The notes under the pieces were generated by a model, which saw only the letters and a list, made by a program, of their open reading frames with translations, had not been told where the DNA came from and did no database searches. 64,000 nt of DNA from Hortaea werneckii. Lineage: Eukaryota > Ascomycota > Dothideomycetes > Mycosphaerellales > Teratosphaeriaceae. The stretch covers positions 1 to 64,000 of the forward strand of contig JBAOKB010000047.1 of NCBI GenBank assembly GCA_037044905.1. Direction: 5' to 3'. Within the stretch, counting starts at the first letter, position 1. Each line of letters begins with the position of its first letter. Below, piece by piece: positions 1 through 10,266 of this stretch. A program made the translations under genes and the position numbers.

Positions 1-46
1 ATTGCTAAGGTTAAACGTAACTTGGTTTGTTCCCTGAACAGCACCT
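1..46 (+). other. Untrimmed Oxford Nanopore native-barcode adapter
   Basis: Bases 1-14 (ATTGCTAAGGTTAA) and 39-46 (CAGCACCT) are the two constant flanks of an ONT native barcode. The 24 bases between them (15-38, starting ACGTAACTTGG, ending TTCCCTGAA) match native barcode 08 as I remember it. This is ligated synthetic sequence and should be masked. Its direct junction with the telomere repeats suggests the contig starts at the ligated end of a DNA molecule. Confidence 0.92.
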
Positions 47-167
47 AACCCTAACCCTAACCCTAACCCTAACCCTAACCCTAACCCTAACCCTAACCCT
101 AACCCTAACCCTAACCCTAACCCTAACCCTAACCCTAACCCTAACCCTAACCCTAACCCTAACCCTA
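45..167 (+). repeat. Telomere, (CCCTAA)n
   Basis: About 20 perfect CCCTAA units (TTAGGG on the other strand), the telomere repeat of filamentous fungi. The C-rich strand reads inwards, so this is the left end of a chromosome. The tract is about 120 bp, within the range known for filamentous ascomycetes. Confidence 0.98.
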
Positions 168-293
168 TGCCTCCGGCGGCCCTGGCGTCGGCGCCCTGAA
201 CGGCTTCCCCTTTCCTTTTCTCTCTCTTTTTCCTCCCGACAATTGGAACCCTCTTGCCTCCGGCGGCCCTGGCGTCGGCGCCCTGAACGGCTT
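168..293. repeat. 39-bp direct repeat next to the telomere
   Basis: Two identical 39-base copies at 168-206 and 255-293, beginning TGCCTCCGGCGGCC and ending CCCTGAACGGCTT, separated by 48 bases of pyrimidine-rich DNA. Copy 1 starts directly where the telomere repeats stop. Confidence 0.9.
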
Positions 294-335
294 GCTCTCT
301 CTTTTACATTTCACTAACATTTCGCCCTGTACTAG

Positions 336-349
336 CTAACCCTAACCCT
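336..349 (+). repeat. Interstitial telomere motif 1
   Basis: CTAACCCTAACCCT, just over two telomere units in the same orientation as the telomere, 34 bases beyond the stop codon of the helicase gene. Sister motifs lie at 5776 and 7774. Confidence 0.75.
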
Positions 350-382
350 CAGCCTCCTTCCTCCCTCCTGCCCTCTTCTATC

Positions 383-3300
383 TCAGCTTATATGATACAC
401 CATTCTCACCAACTCGTTCGTTTCCATCATGTTCGTCGCCCGCTTCCGGATCACCCACCTCCATAGTCGGCCCCATTCGTCCTCTTCCAACCCTCCCCCC
501 TCCCAAAATCCCAAACTCCTCTCCATCTCCCCCTCTACCCACCCCCACTCCCACTCCTTTCCCTCCCTCTCTTCCCTCCCCCACATCCTTTGGCTGATTA
601 CCGCCCCTCCTATGTCCTCCATCACTCCCTTGTATTGGCATCCTGCCCCCGCAACTCCGCTTCGCTGATATCCTGCCGTTTTACTCCCGCACGCCGCCGT
701 CTTCTCTTCCCATCTTTGACATATGCTCTGCGGCACCCAGCAGAAATTGCACCCGCTGAATCGAGCCATCTGTAGCCGCTTCATCCTCTTCTTCACTTCC
801 GCCATCCTCTCCCCTGCCTCCTTCCCGTGCCCTCTGCACTCTTCCCACCCTCGAGCCCTTTTCGCCCGTTGTATCTGCCCTTGCGCCCAGCACACCGAAC
901 ACCCTACCTTCGTCCAATCCTCTAGCCTCTTCACCATCTCGTCTCTGTCTATCTCTCTGCTAGCCCTCTCCGCTAACCTCGACCTCTTCTGCGCTTGCAC
1001 TCTTTCTCCCTCTCTACTCATTCCTGTCCTCGCCTCGTTTATGCTTCGCTCCCTCTCCTCTCTCTCTCCTATACTTCTTGCCCTCTTTAGCCCTCTTCCT
1101 TCCTTTGCTGCCTCTTCACACTCATCCCCAGCTTCGGCCAACCCTGACCCTGATTCTCCCTCGTCGTCAACGTTGTCCGTACCTAACTCTGAGCCTCTCG
1201 GTGTTCCATCCTCGCTACCTTGTTCCATCGGCTCTGACCCTGACCCGTCTGCTTCCTCTTGCTCCCTCCTTCTATGCTGCTGTGATGGAACGAACCCCCC
1301 TGTCCTCACTACAACCCTCGCCCTCCTTCCCGTTCTTGTTAACCCTCTACATACATCACACACTTTCTCTCCGTTCTCGCATCCGATCCTGTCCGCCCTC
1401 CCATCCATCTCCCTGTCTAACACAACCCTCCTACACTTCTCCCCTTCCAGATATTCGTGCATCCCCCTTTCCATCACGAATCCCTTCTCCAAGATTTTCC
1501 GACCCCCTACTGTGTTGTAGCCTCTCATTAAGATCGCCTCGCTTGCCTCTCCATCTCTTCCTGCCCTTCCACTTTCCTGTGCGTAATCCCTCACCAATTC
1601 CTTCACTCCCACGTGTACCACCACCCTGATGTGTGGTGCATCCACCCCCATTCCCATCGCTGTCGTCGCCGCGAACACTCTGTGCGTCCCCTTGACCAGC
1701 TGTTCCAGAATCTTCCTTTTCATTTCTTCGTCTCCGACCCTCCTGTAGTACACTGGACACCTCAGCACTTCTCCAATCTTCTTGCACTGCTCTACCCTCC
1801 GGCAGTACACTATGATCTGTCCCTCCTCGTGTTCTTCCAGTTTCTTTCTTACCAACTCCGCTACCCTCTCCTCTTCTTCTCGCCGGTCGTACTCGACCAC
1901 CTGGTAAGCGATGTTCCTCCTCGTCGTCGAGTCTCTTATCATCCGTACCGTCCTCTTCTCCAAGCCCATCGCTTCGAGCCAGCTCGACTCTTCCTTCGGT
2001 GGCAACGTTGCCGTGAGATACACCATCTGGCATCCCTTCCTGGCGAACTCCGCTAGCTCGAGCACTTTCGGCCTCCATGTCTCTGTCGAGTCCAGAACGA
2101 TGTGGCTCTCGTCGACTACTATCCTGTCTAGCTCTCCGGTAGCTAGCTTGTCGTTGATGAACCTGTTGAACGCCTTCGTTACTGCGCTCTCGGGTGTTAC
2201 TAGCACGATCCTCGCGTGCCTGGCGCTCTGGTCGGGCCATCTCCCGGCGTTGAGTCCGATCTCCTTGCATCTCCTCTCTAGATCGCTCCTTAGCGATATC
2301 AACGGCACCACTACCACCGTCACCCCTCCGACTGAGCAGAATGCCGGTAGCATGAACATCAGACTCTTGCCTCCTCCGGTCCTCATGACCATTACTACCT
2401 TCGGCTCGCCCGATACGATTGCCTTTAGCCCTTCCAGTTGTGAGCCTCTAAATGAAGCGTTCGGCCCCAGCATTTCCCTCAGACTCACGTTCAAGTCTGC
2501 CCTCCTCAACTTCGCCCACCTCTCTTCTTCTACCATCTTCCTGTATTTCTCCAGATCGATCGTCGGCTTTCCATTACCTGTCGCAGTGGACGGCCACCTG
2601 ATGAAGTGGTGCCATGACACGCTCACCTTTCTGAACGATGCCTGCTCGGACTGCGTGCTGAACGGGTTCTCTGTCGTCAAGATCCCGTAGATCAACTCTT
2701 CCATCCTTTTACTGTGTCCGGATTGCATCTGCCTATCTTCTGTTGTTACTCCTTCGTACAACCGATCGAGCTGTTTTGTCACTTCTTCCTCTGGGCAGTG
2801 TACCCTTTGGATGGCTGGGTATAGCTGCCTCCATGTCGACGGCGTTACAAAGAATCCGGCCTGGCATTTTGATAGCTCCCTCTTCATCACCCTCTTCAGC
2901 CTCTCTGTGTTCCAGAAGCCGTCTATGCTGAGTGCCTGCAGCTTGCCCTCTTTCGCTTTTCCTCCATTCCTCGGCCTGCTTCGCGCCTCCCTCCCACTGA
3001 CCATCCGATCTCCTGCCGTTCCTTCGTCATCACCTCCATCCGCCTCGCTTTCACTGCTCGGGCTTGTGCTCGATTCGCTCTCGCTTCCTGAACTGCCCTC
3101 TTCCCCGTCGCTTTCCCTTCCTCCTTCTTCGCTCCCACTCTCCTCCTCCTCCCTGACTCCGTCGACCTCGCCTTCCCATTTCTTTTCCGGCTCCGGCTCC
3201 CACAGATATTTGCTGAAGTCGAACTCGCCCCTGACTTCCCACCTGAGCATGTGCACGAACGGTTCCACTAGCCACAAATGGTACACCAACAGCTTTCCCA

Positions 3301-5485
3301 CCTCTTGCGGCAGATACCTGTGGATTATCTTCGCTTCGCCGCTCTTGCTGTAGCCTTTGTGGTAGCCCGTCACCAGCTCGACCATGCCATTGTCAACAAA
3401 AACACCCCTCTGCGCTCGCGCACTCTCTCCGTTCTCGGTCCTGATGCTGACAACTTCCGTCCCTCTGGCTGGAGCTCCCCCTGCCATGTGACACAACACT
3501 ATCAGCTCCTCCTTGAACAGAGTCACCTCCCGGAAGTACTGCTCCACCTTGGTCGTGTTCCACTTTAGCTCACTCCTGTCCCTCACTTCACTCATGTCGA
3601 TATTTTGTAGAAAGTACTTGGTTATTCGGTCCTCTCTCATGGCCCGGCTCCACAACCACTTCCTGCTCTCCACGTCTTTCCCGTCCGGCCTCCTGACTCT
3701 GCCCAAGACTTCATCGTTTCTCTCATCGTCCAAGAAGCTCCAACCCTCGGTGAGATCGCTTGGGTTGTCGAACAGTCTGTCCAGATGCAAGATCGGCAGT
3801 TCCTCCTCTTGCTGTAAGAACATCAACCGCTTCGTGAGCCTCCCCAGACACCTTTCCCACAGCGAGTGTAGTGCATCTCTGAGATCTCCCATGCTGAAGC
3901 TGATCTTGTCGATGGCGACCTGTTGGCATCTGTTCATCCAAGTGACCCGTGCCCCGGCTTTCTCCGTGAACCTGATCCTCATTCCAAAAGTCTTCATGTG
4001 CAAGACCCTGTCCATCGGGCTCGCTGGTCCCCCGTATTCCTGAAGACACAACAGCCTGGGCACCATATCGTGCACCCCTTCTACAATGCTGACCGCTTCT
4101 TTTCTCGCCTCACTCTCACCTATCCCGGCTCCGATCAGCCGGTCGATGTCGTCTTGCCTCTGCTTGTAAGCCATGAACACCACCAGAGCCTTACAGACCG
4201 TGACGATGGCCGCCAGCTTCGGCGTGAAGTTGAACACGCTTACCCATCCTGCGTCTTCGGTGTCCAAGCCGAGAACTGCCAATGCGGACAGAAAGCCGCT
4301 TTGGAACTCGTCGTCTAGCAGCTCCTGGTCGAGCATGCTGGCCCAGAAAAGAACGATGGACCATTGTAACTCGTCTTCGCAGACCTTTCTGGCTCCCTTG
4401 TCTAGAGCGGCGGTCTCTCGTCTGGCGAGACTTTGCATTGCTCCCAGCCTCCTCGCTTGCCCATCCGTCAACGTGTAGTCTGGCTTGTTCTCCCATGTCT
4501 GACTCCTCCAAAGATATCTCAGCATTGATACCCAGACCCTGGAGTATTTCTTCTTCGTACTGGCCTCGTGTTTGCTGTAGAATGGAGTCTCGTTGTTCGC
4601 GGCCCCGGTTTCCTTCCTGTTCACGTAGTGAAGAGCGGACCTTGGGATCGTCCGCGGACTGCTGACGTCCATGGCCTTCTTGATCACCCTGCCGGTCGCT
4701 CTGCAAGCTCTCTCGATCGCCTCCTCTTCTTCATCCACGCTCTCTATCCCCCGCTCGTCCGCCTCAAGCTTTGGCGCCGCACTTAGACTAGCCCGTAGCT
4801 CTTCTTTCTCAAACCCAGCCAGATGGTGAGCCCAGCTGGTGTGTTCCAGCCATGGATCCATTTCAGACCTGACATTGCTGACGTTCACCTTCCTGTGATG
4901 GTGCGCCTCCCGCAGCTTCCTCTTGAGTCCATCGGCTACCTCATCTGTCAACTTCTGCGCCCTGTCCTCGGGCTCGCAGCCATGACCGCCTCCTAGCATC
5001 CGTGGCGCTGGCGGTAGCACTTTAAAGAGCTTAGTCCACTGCGCATACTTGAAGAATCTCTGACAGCAGTGACCTTCCGTGAACGGCTGGTTTGCGGCGG
5101 GTCGACTCCTCAAACTCCCTCGACCTCCTCTGCTTTTGGCGCTGTTCCAGCCGTGTTCCTTTCTACAGTGCGCCTCGATCCCCTTTTTACTCTCCCTCAG
5201 CAACCCGCACGCTTTGCACTGTGAGCATTGCTCGATGACCGGGCCGAGCTCCTGGATCGCTTCCTGTTCGGCGGCGGGGTACACGACGTCTTCTGACCTA
5301 TAAGCGACGTGGTCGAGTTTTTCCACTTGTTCGATTATTCCTTTCCTAGTGCTCACTGTTAGCGTCTGGTGACTTTGGCTGAGATGCGCCTTGATTTGGT
5401 CTGGAACCACTGCAAACTTGCAATCTCTACAAACGATGATTTGAAAATTCTGGAAGTGTACGAACAGACTCTCAAAAGCGTCCAT
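383..5485 (-). CDS. Telomere-linked RecQ-type DNA helicase, 1700 aa
   Basis: Superfamily 2 DNA helicase of the type found next to telomeres in many fungi. One uninterrupted frame starts at ATG 5485 and ends about 215 bp from the telomere repeats, so transcription runs towards the chromosome end. Seen: two C2H2-like fingers at the N-terminus (C19-C22-H34-H39 and C90-C93-H106-H111), a pattern shared with OrsD-like domains; a long helical middle; an acidic Ser/Glu-rich stretch; then the helicase core with Walker A TGGGKS (K1040), DESH box (1125-1128), motif III LTATLP and motif VI QESGRAGRDG (1303-1312); then a Cys-containing RecQ-like zinc region (CDVC) and a charged C-terminus. The coding strand is strongly purine-rich. 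Unlike its neighbours it shows no RIP damage or stops. A role in telomere or recombination maintenance is inferred from the family. Confidence 0.93.
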   Translation of the reverse strand: MDAFESLFVHFQNFQIIVCRDCKFAVVPDQIKAHLSQSHQTLTVSTRKGIIEQVEKLDHVAYRSEDVVYPAAEQEAIQELGPVIEQCSQCKACGLLRESKKGIEAHCRKEHGWNSAKSRGGRGSLRSRPAANQPFTEGHCCQRFFKYAQWTKLFKVLPPAPRMLGGGHGCEPEDRAQKLTDEVADGLKRKLREAHHHRKVNVSNVRSEMDPWLEHTSWAHHLAGFEKEELRASLSAAPKLEADERGIESVDEEEEAIERACRATGRVIKKAMDVSSPRTIPRSALHYVNRKETGAANNETPFYSKHEASTKKKYSRVWVSMLRYLWRSQTWENKPDYTLTDGQARRLGAMQSLARRETAALDKGARKVCEDELQWSIVLFWASMLDQELLDDEFQSGFLSALAVLGLDTEDAGWVSVFNFTPKLAAIVTVCKALVVFMAYKQRQDDIDRLIGAGIGESEARKEAVSIVEGVHDMVPRLLCLQEYGGPASPMDRVLHMKTFGMRIRFTEKAGARVTWMNRCQQVAIDKISFSMGDLRDALHSLWERCLGRLTKRLMFLQQEEELPILHLDRLFDNPSDLTEGWSFLDDERNDEVLGRVRRPDGKDVESRKWLWSRAMREDRITKYFLQNIDMSEVRDRSELKWNTTKVEQYFREVTLFKEELIVLCHMAGGAPARGTEVVSIRTENGESARAQRGVFVDNGMVELVTGYHKGYSKSGEAKIIHRYLPQEVGKLLVYHLWLVEPFVHMLRWEVRGEFDFSKYLWEPEPEKKWEGEVDGVREEEESGSEEGGRESDGEEGSSGSESESSTSPSSESEADGGDDEGTAGDRMVSGREARSRPRNGGKAKEGKLQALSIDGFWNTERLKRVMKRELSKCQAGFFVTPSTWRQLYPAIQRVHCPEEEVTKQLDRLYEGVTTEDRQMQSGHSKRMEELIYGILTTENPFSTQSEQASFRKVSVSWHHFIRWPSTATGNGKPTIDLEKYRKMVEEERWAKLRRADLNVSLREMLGPNASFRGSQLEGLKAIVSGEPKVVMVMRTGGGKSLMFMLPAFCSVGGVTVVVVPLISLRSDLERRCKEIGLNAGRWPDQSARHARIVLVTPESAVTKAFNRFINDKLATGELDRIVVDESHIVLDSTETWRPKVLELAEFARKGCQMVYLTATLPPKEESSWLEAMGLEKRTVRMIRDSTTRRNIAYQVVEYDRREEEERVAELVRKKLEEHEEGQIIVYCRRVEQCKKIGEVLRCPVYYRRVGDEEMKRKILEQLVKGTHRVFAATTAMGMGVDAPHIRVVVHVGVKELVRDYAQESGRAGRDGEASEAILMRGYNTVGGRKILEKGFVMERGMHEYLEGEKCRRVVLDREMDGRADRIGCENGEKVCDVCRGLTRTGRRARVVVRTGGFVPSQQHRRREQEEADGSGSEPMEQGSEDGTPRGSELGTDNVDDEGESGSGLAEAGDECEEAAKEGRGLKRARSIGEREERERSINEARTGMSREGERVQAQKRSRLAERASREIDRDEMVKRLEDWTKVGCSVCWAQGQIQRAKRARGWEECRGHGKEAGERMAEVKKRMKRLQMARFSGCNFCWVPQSICQRWEEKTAACGSKTAGYQRSGVAGAGCQYKGVMEDIGGAVISQRMWGREEREGKEWEWGWVEGEMERSLGFWEGGGLEEDEWGRLWRWVIRKRATNMMETNELVRMVYHIS

Positions 5486-6054
5486 GGTGTATTAGCTGTC
5501 GAGCAACGTGTCTGTCCTGATGTTTCGGTCGGCGGCCTCGCCTGGGCTCAGCTGCACCGACCCCTGTCACAGAATTTTCGCGATCCCTGTCGCGATGGCG
5601 CGGTCACACATGATGGGGTTGAACGTTAGCTACATGCTACAAGAGTCGGTGGTCTTGCTGGGTGCTTTTCTGCACCTTTGTTGGTGTATTTCTATCTACC
5701 CTACCTCTTCGCGAGCGTCCAGCCTGCGCTTCCGGCGGTCCCTCAATTCCAGCCGAACCGCCGTTACGCCCGCCGACCCTAACCCTAAGCCTTTGCGAGC
5801 GGAACTTCACACAGAATGTCGGGATTTTCGAACCGCGATAACAATTCACCACGCGGGTCTCCCGCTCCGATGTTGAAAACTCACGAGTAAAGTGCCTACG
5901 GATTGGAAACTCACCGAGTTTGAAACGATTCCGACCGGTACTTTTCATTCCTTCTGCCCCCGGTTTTTCATGGAATCTGCCCCCTCCGGCGAATTCGGTG
6001 GCCCGTGCCCCCCACGCATTATCATGGAATCCGCCCCGGATTCTTTGAAGGATT
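5486..6054. other. Helicase 5' region with interstitial telomere motif
   Basis: No gene seen. It should hold the helicase promoter. ACCCTAACCCTAA at 5776-5788 is a second interstitial telomere motif in telomere orientation. CATGGAATCTGCCCC (5970 area) recurs as CATGGAATCCGCCCC about 60 bases later, just before the AT-rich block begins. Confidence 0.6.
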
Positions 6055-7765
6055 GAGGGTAGGAAGGTAAATATAAATAATATAATTCTTAAAATTGTTC
6101 TAGAGCTTAGCTAACTATATAGAATTACTTTAAGGGCTACTATATAGAATTCTTCTAGAACTTAAAAAGGGGTAGCTAAAAGACCTTAATTAGTATACTA
6201 TTCTACTAGTCTAGAAAGATTAGGTAGTTTAAAGGGACTCTTTACTAGAACTAGCTACTATAGTAGTAGAAGGTAACTACCTATAAAAATAGCTAGATAT
6301 AGATAAGCTAGTACTAATTTAAGTAGTAGTAGATATAGTACTAGCTAAGGCGCGATATATAGTAGAAGTATTTAATCTAGATTATACTCTAGATAATAAG
6401 GCTTTATAAAAGTCTCGCGAGGGTAAATAGAATACTTATAGCACCCTAGGCCTAATAGGATATATTTCTAACCTATTGCTAAGAGGTCTAGGAGATAGAG
6501 ATATACTATATATATACTAAGACTAACTACTAATAGTAATAGGGCGATAAAGAATATAAGTACTACTATATCTAAAAAATCTTAACCTAGAAGGATTAGT
6601 AGTAGATATACTAATAGAAAGAGGTATAAAAAAAGAATAAGATAGGTAGAAAGTTTACTAAAGTTAACTTCCTTCTAAATAAAGGATAGTAGGATAATAT
6701 AGCGAAGGTCCTTAAAATAGTCTAAAGAAGAGTAAAATAGAGAGAGAGAGAGGATATATAAAAGAAGGAAGGGGATAGAATAGATAATAGTAAGCTAGAA
6801 TAGACTAATAGAAACCCGAAACCCTTTAAATAAAACTAGAGACTTTATCTATAATAATAGAAAATTAGCTTATCTATAATAATAGAAAACTAGCTTATCT
6901 ATAATAATAGAAAACTAGCTTATCTATAATAATAGAAAACTAATAGAGCTATAAGGATAGCTAATAACTAGATAGAGATAAAGTATTACCTAAAAGGGAA
7001 GGGAGAAAAGGAGACTAGGCTAAGAGAGGGTAGATACTCTAAGGTAAGGTTAACTAGTAGAGTATTATACTAAGGTAAGGAGAGACTACTAGTATACTAT
7101 AACTAGAAAGAGCCTTCTAGCTAAAGTAGTAACTAATACTTAAGAGGTAATAATAATAAAAAGCCTTAATAGCCTAGCTAATAAAGGGATATATAGGTTC
7201 TTTTAGAATAAAATAAACTAATAAAAGTATAGACTAGGGTAGGAAGAAAATATTAGTATACTATAACTAATTACTACCCCTTAGCTAAAGCGCCCTAAGC
7301 CTTATAACTTTTTAGAATAGTAGTCTACTTAGTAGAAGTAAAAGAGGTAACTATAGAAGGATATTAGCCTAATAGGTAGATAGGCTTCTACTAGTAGTCC
7401 TATATAGTAATAGCGAGTTAGAAGTATATAGTAGTAATAGGTAGTCCTTTTACTAAGGGGCTAGACCTACTAGGTAGATCCTTAGATAGTATAGGCTCTA
7501 AAGGCTATAAGAGAGGTATTAAGTTATCTTTTATATAGATAAGGACTTAAGAATATCTAGTAAAGATAGTCTATTATCTACTATAATAGATAGGAAGGTT
7601 AGCGTAGGTTAGATAGTATTCTAGTAGCTAGGAGGTAAGCTAGCCTTTAGACATCCTTAGTCCTATACTAGTAGTACTATTAGGTGTACATATAATTATA
7701 AATTCTATAATTAACGAAGTAAGCTACGTTTATCTACCTATATAATCGGCATTTACGCAATATCG
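6055..7765. mobile_element. RIP-mutated AT-rich block 1 (former repeat, family unknown)
   Basis: About 1.7 kb made mostly of TA-containing words (CTAG, TATA, TAGTA). By eye only a handful of CA or TG dinucleotides remain, while CG survives (for example CTCGCGAGG). That is the expected footprint of repeat-induced point mutation, which converts CpA to TpA on either strand. All six frames are closed by TAA/TAG. It was presumably a transposon or duplicated subtelomeric unit, but too little remains to name it. Confidence 0.85.
6845..6944. repeat. 25-bp tandem repeat, four copies, inside RIP block 1
   Basis: Four head-to-tail copies starting TTATCTATAATAATAGAAAA at 6845, 6870, 6895 and 6920. Copies differ by single transitions (AAAATTAG against AAAACTAG). 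The last copy ends AACTAAT. Confidence 0.9.
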
Positions 7766-7773
7766 ATTTAGAA

Positions 7774-7786
7774 CCCCTAACCCTAA
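7774..7786 (+). repeat. Interstitial telomere motif 3
   Basis: CCCCTAACCCTAA exactly at the inner edge of RIP block 1, same orientation as the telomere. Degenerate CCTAACCC follows at about 7820. Confidence 0.7.
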
Positions 7787-7789
7787 TTT

Positions 7790-10266
7790 TGCCCCGCGCT
7801 TTAACCCGCACTTCGCAAAACCTAACCCGTAACTTTTTTTTTCCCGGGTCCCGTGCCTTCCTTTTCCGACTCGCCCCAACGTTCCTCGGGCTCCCGTACG
7901 GGTCGCCGTCGTACGCCGCCTTGCCTGCCTCGCTCTATCGACTCCTACGCAAAACGAGCGACGTCGTTACTCTTGGTCGCTTGGGTGAGCGGCTCCCATG
8001 CACCGTACAGATGACACCGTTAACATTGGAGCACATCCTGGATCTCACAATAATGATCCGATTGACCTTCGCTTGTCTTCTGCGACTTACCTTGTTCGGC
8101 GGGCGGCGGTAGCCATACGCATTGCGCGGGTGCGACGGCGTTTGTAGTCGCCTGTCAGTCATTCCCGAGCGACATATGGATGGGGACGGCAATCGAGAAC
8201 AGAAGCTACATCTGATACATTGCTACATTCTGTCCTTCCGATTTTTTCGTCCGCTCTACGTAACGACCTTGTGTCCTGCATGTGCCTCCTTCCGACTTCA
8301 GCTTACAGTCCAGCGCGACCGGCACAGATGAGCGAAAGACTCAGCTCCCAACTAGGCGACTACGAGGAGCACCAGGCGCGCGCGCGAGTCTTTGCCTTGG
8401 AGTGCTTGCATTGAGACACCTCCGTCTGCCCGCATGATGACCAGATATCCGTGGTGTGCCTTCTTTTTGTCCTTTTCCGTGTCACCTCAACTCACGCGTC
8501 CTCCCAAATCCCTCCTCTTTGCCTCGCGTCGAGTTCACCGATGGCTGACAGGCGTTCGTAGGCCGCGTTTGTGGGCTGGAGGCTGAGGTCGTCTCGAGAA
8601 GGGTGCCGACGTGAGCTTCGGTCGGCTCATCGCAGTCGAGAGACACGCATGGACGTCTCCGCACTATGTACCCTTCTGTCATTTTCATCGTTCGACGCCG
8701 GCCGAGCTGCAGCTGGCGCGCAAGCGGTAGTAGCAGGCGGTAGCGAGGCAGAGAGCAACATTAGACGGGAGCAAGAGGCGGCGGTGGGCGGAGGTGTCTG
8801 CGGCAGGCGGAGGTGGCTACGGCAGGCGGAAGCAAGAGAGACCACGGCGCATGAGCGTCAGAGGCTTCTGTCAGTGCAGGGAGAAGGCATGGGGCTGACG
8901 CCAGCTCTCCCAGCCGAGAAGGAAAGCAAGAAAAAATACCATGACCGCCTCATCCAAGGGATTGGCTTCGCTTCGGGTGAGAGTGTGATGCAGAAGCCGC
9001 GATACTGAGACAAGTTTCTACATGCCTACGCCTTCCGACACAGTGTAGACCGGATGATGCGAGGTGGGATGGCGCCAACACAGCTGAGGTGCCGCTGAGA
9101 TGCTAAGATGATGAGACGCTGAGCCGCGCAATCGCTGAGGAATGGACAGTCGGGCGATGAGGCGATGAGTCGCTAGAGGCACTGAGTTTGCTGATCGCGG
9201 CGACGATGATGATGGGGATGATGGGTGAGGTGAATCCGGAAGATGAGGAAGATGACGGCGAGGTGAAAGTGCGGAGATGGCGGACATTGCCGGGACATAC
9301 ATAGAGACTCAGCACCACAGACAACATTTGTAGAACATGACAGAACAAGGTGACACATAACACTGCGACTTGTTGACATGCATTCTTTAGGCTTCAAAGA
9401 AAACTCCTCGAGCGCCTCTGTGATTTAGAACGGGTAATCGGGTTGTGTTCTTGGAGTTGCCCAGGTTTGGTCCGCGCCACCACCAAAACCCATCTTCCCA
9501 CAACATGATACGACACAACACCAAATCACAGAACAAGTCGTTGTTACCGCTTGGGATGCATCTGTAGACACCAAACGCAAATTGTAGCCGTAAAAAAAGG
9601 CAAGTCATGCCTCATGTTGATGTTCACCATGAAGGAAGCTTCGTGAAAGGTGACTTCAGCAATCGCATTCGCTCAGCTTTCAACGTTGGCAAGTCACACC
9701 CTGTGACAACACACGACATGGACCTCAGTAAAGCGTTCTGGGAATTTTCACAGCCGTAGCTTGATGGGACTCGTTCTGTTTTGACACTCGACGACGCCCT
9801 TCGCTCACATGCCTGGCCACCGGGCCATCCACCTGGGTCATCGGGACTGCAAACCGAAGGACACCCAGCCCGCCGCACGACGTCAACGAAGAGGAGCGCT
9901 CAGGTGCATCGTGAGCGTCTGCAGAGAGGGCGGAGTCGTCGAGCCTCTTGAAAGATTGTCGCGCGGAGACACTGCAGGCGGTCACGAGGCGTCCGCTGCG
10001 CAACGCCTTACACCACGCCATACTTCGCAACACGACGCATCGTCGCAAGACACGGTGAAATCCTCTCGCAGCAGGCATCTTGAGACATTTCTCTGTTCAG
10101 TGTTCGGTTCTGGCAAGGAGTATCTGACCTCTGCCGCATTGTTACCTCGTCAGCTCGCCGGACGCCACACATAGAACTCAGGCTCACCACCGACGAACAG
10201 TGCTCAACAACAAGACTCCTACAGACAACACCTACAGTGACTAGTGGAAAGTTTTCGTACCGAGGT
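7790..10266. other. GC-balanced non-coding subtelomeric sequence
   Basis: No protein with recognisable features in any frame. Open frames are short and of random composition. The stretch at about 9055-9260 is low in complexity, built of GATGAG/GCTGAG-like words. It is not RIP-mutated in the way its flanks are. It may be an old single-copy segment that lost its genes. Confidence 0.55.

Noticed and set aside
27..317. Open frame reading Leu-Thr repeats through the telomere
   Set aside because: It is only the translation of the adapter and CCCTAA repeats.
681..4706. Many long frames antisense or out of frame within the helicase gene (for example 723-1520, 1431-2270, 4191-4706)
   Set aside because: Shadows caused by the strong purine bias of the 5.1-kb helicase frame. 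None has its own family motifs.
8571..9008. Open frame of 145 codons in the GC-balanced subtelomere
   Set aside because: Composition is random-like, there is no motif, and other frames of similar length overlap it.
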